From Viscum album (lineage: Eukaryota; Streptophyta; Magnoliopsida; Santalales; Viscaceae), in contig OY728165.1 of the NCBI GenBank assembly GCA_963277665.1, positions 1,759,284,772 through 1,759,348,771 on the forward strand: DNA of 64,000 bases. Reading direction: 5' to 3'. Below the pieces are notes generated by a model, which made no database searches, was not told the DNA's origin, and saw nothing but the letters and a program-made list of their open reading frames with translations. Of this stretch, positions 61,413 through 64,000 are shown one piece after another; position 1 is the stretch's first letter, and each line of letters starts with the position of its first letter. The translations under genes and the position numbers were made by a program.

Positions 61413-61428
61413 AAGCAGGGTTGTCATA

Positions 61429-61433
61429 CAGAT
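61429..61433. repeat. Right target-site duplication of young A (CAGAT)
   Basis: CAGAT directly after the LTR end matches 51110-51114. Confidence 0.9.
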
Positions 61434-62035
61434 GGTCCTCCCTAGGGTATATGATCCATAAATTCTCCCTATAGTTGAACATCATTTTATGATGGTAGTC
61501 CCCTCCATGATGGAAATCACTAGGAATGACCTCCCCACAATTAAATAAAACAACTAGAAGGTCCTCCAATTCCTATCATCCACCATAATGGTCATCCTAA
61601 AGGTATACATTGAAAAATTCTCTCTGTAGTAAGACATCAATGTTTTGATTGTAGTCCTCTCCATGATAGGAGTCAAAGCGAAGGCCCTCCCCGCAATTAC
61701 GTTAAACAGAAATATGATCCTCCCCTATTACTGTATATCTTGATTGTCCTCCCCAGGGTATATGGTTCAGAAATTCTCCATGAAGTCAGACATCAAGCTA
61801 TGATATTATTCCTCTCCATGATGGTAGTCACTACAAAGGTCCTTCCCACAATGACATCAAGCAGTAAGAAGGTCCTCCCCTTTTTGTAGTCCATCTTTAC
61901 CATCCTCCTTAGGCTGTACACTATAGAAATTATCCTCATGGATAGATATCAAGAAATGTTGGAATTCCTCTCCATTGTAGAACCAAATATGTACGCCTTC
62001 CCTAAAGTCAATTTCCATATCATAAGGAAGGTCTT
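61434..62035. repeat. ~155-bp tandem array, right part
   Basis: The anchor TCCATGATGG and variants fall at 61505, 61661, 61816 and 61972, giving steps of 156, 155 and 156 bp. A second word (GGTCCTCCCC, with variants) recurs in step. Across the young A insertion the step from 51035 to 61505 is about 151 bp once the element and one CAGAT are removed. At least five units exist. Confidence 0.75.
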
Positions 62036-62085
62036 ATACAATCCGAATCAAATGTAATAATGTCCTCATATTCCGAGACACTTGG

Positions 62086-62325
62086 ATGTATGAGGCATGT
62101 ATACTAGACACCCTACCATTAACAAGTGACAACCTTTCTCAGTTAGGAGACAACATGGAGGCACACTCATCTACTGAGCCACCTCAGGACTACTCAAAAA
62201 TTACTGAGACTCTTACTAGTCTGAATAAAAGGGATAAATTAATCATGAAAATGTCCAAGATGGGAAGATCAAGTAGAAGAATCAATAGAGAAACACCAAA
62301 TGGATATGTTTCTTTTAATAATTAA
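62086..62325 (+). pseudogene. Possible gag-like ORF fragment
   Basis: 79 codons with a charged second half (SKITETLTSLNKRDKLIMKM) and a Ser/Arg-rich tail. I cannot assign it to a family. It lies on the same strand as, and upstream of, the broken coding sequence at 63010-63999 and could be part of the same decayed retroelement polyprotein. Confidence 0.3.
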
Positions 62326-63009
62326 TTAGCCAAGGATGACATACCAGTTATGTTTTGTCACACTACCACTTCTAAATTAGACATACCATGAGAATTTTCA
62401 GTGGAATTATTACATATAATATTCCTAAATCTTTGGAATAACCTCCTCCACATGAAAGAAATATTCTTTCCCTATGTCGTGTATGGAAAAAATGTCACAA
62501 TAATGGGATAGATTCTTCAAAAAATCAACATGGAAGCGCTTCCATTTTCACGAAAACCATAATAAAAGAGGTGGATGAAATTTCTTGAACTGACCTGCCT
62601 CCATTCACTACAAATGTCACATTGTCTTATCAATGATGACTCGTCTGGTGTTCATATTTGTGGTTGTGGAGAGCATGGATCTGTGAAATGCACCCCACAT
62701 ACGGTCCAGTAGAACCCACTAGAAATGAAATCCTATAATGACATTATCCAAAGATAAAAATAAAATGAACTCCCTATTTAGTAAATTCATCATGCTCGGC
62801 AAGAACCGACCATGATATTGTATCAAAAGCGTTATTCCCAACAAGACTGAACCACTGAATAACTCATAAACTAGGTGACAATGAACATTCAGTCGGCTTA
62901 TCTCCTAAAGGAATCCAATCAGAAAGAATTTTCCATGTCTTTAGAGAAAATTAATACATTTACAGACCTAGTACCATATCTGCATCATACATCAATGTCA
63001 ATTCACTAG
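62326..63009 (+). other. Probably decayed coding sequence, no clear frame
   Basis: Short coding-like pieces appear without a continuous frame. At about 62650-62690 a plus frame reads HICGCGEHGSVKC, which resembles a zinc knuckle missing residues, but its spacing is not the standard CCHC. Confidence 0.3.
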
Positions 63010-63999
63010 ATCAAGAAAGTTGAAATAGATGATGAAACAACTACAATATTGGATGATCCACACATCGTATGGATAGGGGAATTTTTAAGATAAAATTCAC
63101 CCATAAGACCATTAAATATAGGTCAAGGCATCACAATAAGGGGACAAGAGCACCAAACTAGTGGACATCAATATTTTCTAGAATAGTGAGGAAAATGAGT
63201 AGGGAAGACCCATGGCCCATCCTATCTCACAATTCATGTCCCCTAGAAGGGAGGAATACAAAAAGGTTGTATAGTGGTTCCATCATGTTACCATTCACCA
63301 AGAAAGTCAAAGTGGACCCCGAATGGAAGAATGAGATAAAAAAACTTATAAATCGATCCCTCTTACCATTTTGAAGCTGATAAAACATCCAAAATTAATT
63401 ATTCATCAGTGAAAGTTGTAGATTTCAATCCAATGGACCATTTTGGAAGTGATGAAAATGTAGACGAAAATATAAAAGATTGCTCCACCTGAAATCTGAT
63501 CTACATCGATCCTAGAGGTTTGTATACCCAGAACAAGAGAGCCACCCTAAATTTGGGAACTCCATAATCCATTCCCACATTACATCATTCTCTAATCCCT
63601 ACAACTATATGATTAAAAACAATGTCACACACGACCCACCTCCTCCTTCTAATGATAATGAACACATGAAACTTGAGGGGATATTGAATTAGCTAGAGGA
63701 TGAAATTATGGAGTTGCGGAAAGTCAACGCCAAGGTACTCCATGGAATAAATCATATGGATTATGAACCTCAAGTTCTTTCAGAAGTGACTCAACATGTA
63801 CATCTTGCAAGTGTACCTTATCCCCAAGGGTTTATCTGAAAAAACGCTATAATGATTGTCCAACACAGTGCCATGACCATTAGTTTACCTGAATACAATC
63901 CTCGAAGGGTATCAAAATTTCCATATATTGAGGAAACAACTAGAACAGACTAAGGAGAATCCACAAGGGATACCTCTAATGGCGCATCTGCCTCAAGCA
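63010..63999 (+). pseudogene. Broken unidentified polyprotein-like coding sequence
   Basis: Overlapping open stretches in two plus frames follow each other: about 63010-63174, 63186-63374, 63361-63492 and 63480 to the window end. Together they have about four stops and two or three shifts. Protein-like pieces include KVEIDDETTTILDD, FTKKVKVDPEWKNEIKKL, KVVDFNPMDHFGSDEN and, after a PPPP run, a coiled-coil-like LEDEIMELRKVNAKV. The order looks like Gag of an LTR retrotransposon, but I recognise no signature domain. The sequence continues past the window edge. It is on the plus strand, opposite to the element inferred from 49338. Confidence 0.45.
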
Positions 64000-64000
64000 C

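Larger units (their letters stand above)
51115..61428 (+). mobile_element. Complete Tekay-type Ty3/gypsy chromovirus ('young A')
   Basis: A 10,314-bp element with two LTRs of about 2.64 kb, initiator-Met primer site, gag, protease, RT, RNase H, integrase and chromodomain in one long Gag-Pol order, a polypurine tract and a 5-bp target duplication. By eye the two LTRs differ at about 35 positions (about 1.3%), so the insertion is recent on a plant time scale. A single missing base at about 56286 splits the reading frame inside RT, so this copy cannot make its own full Pol. It inserted into a 155-bp tandem array. Confidence 0.95.
58792..61428 (+). repeat. 3' LTR of young A
   Basis: It is near-identical to 51115-53750, with about 35 substitutions counted by eye and a 1-bp length difference in a T run. 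More of the differences are transversions than transitions by my count. It carries its own copy of the TATA box (60097-60104), donor word (GT at 60254-60255), hairpin repeats and AATAAA signals. Confidence 0.95.

Overview
The window looks like plant nuclear DNA made almost entirely of transposable elements and their debris. The evidence is Ty3/gypsy chromoviruses of the plant Tekay type (three zinc knuckles in Gag, a C-terminal chromodomain, a primer site matching initiator-Met tRNA), a CACTA-type DNA transposon with a 3-bp target duplication, tRNA-derived SINE-like pieces and long AT-rich stretches. I see no convincing host protein gene, rRNA or functional tRNA, and I do not name a species.

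Layout. 1-795 is an unplaced promoter/LTR-like piece. 796-17033 is an old plus-strand element (here 'element B'): the end of its 5' LTR, a degenerate primer site, a broken Gag with zinc knuckles, a polypurine tract and a very long 3' LTR. That 3' LTR is split by an old minus-strand Tekay element (6166-15231, 'old A'), a diverged relative of the young element described below. 17034-20617 is AT-rich and carries a 189-bp-period repeat. 20621-32995 is a CACTA transposon of about 12.4 kb with a TTA target duplication, inverted CACTA ends, subterminal inverted repeats and strand-asymmetric C-rich tracts. No transposase is readable in it. 33000-40640 is AT-rich with an inverted second copy of the 189-bp array.

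41000-51114 and 61434-64000 are less AT-rich and hold several degenerate tandem arrays (periods about 33, 36, 129 and 155 bp), a SINE-like unit, a minus-strand primer-site-like motif with an open frame behind it, and broken coding sequence at the right edge. The 155-bp array is cut in two by the youngest object in the window, a complete Tekay retrotransposon ('young A', 51115-61428). It has 2.64-kb LTRs and a perfect 5-bp target duplication. Gag-Pol would be intact except for one 1-bp deletion that splits reverse transcriptase between its catalytic residues.

The most interesting signal is in the A-family LTR. Its U3 part carries an 89-codon ORF in sense orientation, about 250 nt after the pol stop in the genomic RNA. 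Both young LTRs encode it. One old LTR keeps the same ATG, the same stop position and exactly 270 bp, with only one internal stop; the other keeps 269 bp. The same LTR also has a conserved 5' splice-site motif just after the promoter, and a polypyrimidine/AG acceptor lies 3 nt before the gag ATG. This suggests a spliced translation mRNA and an unspliced genomic RNA. All LTR divergence and period figures were counted by eye.
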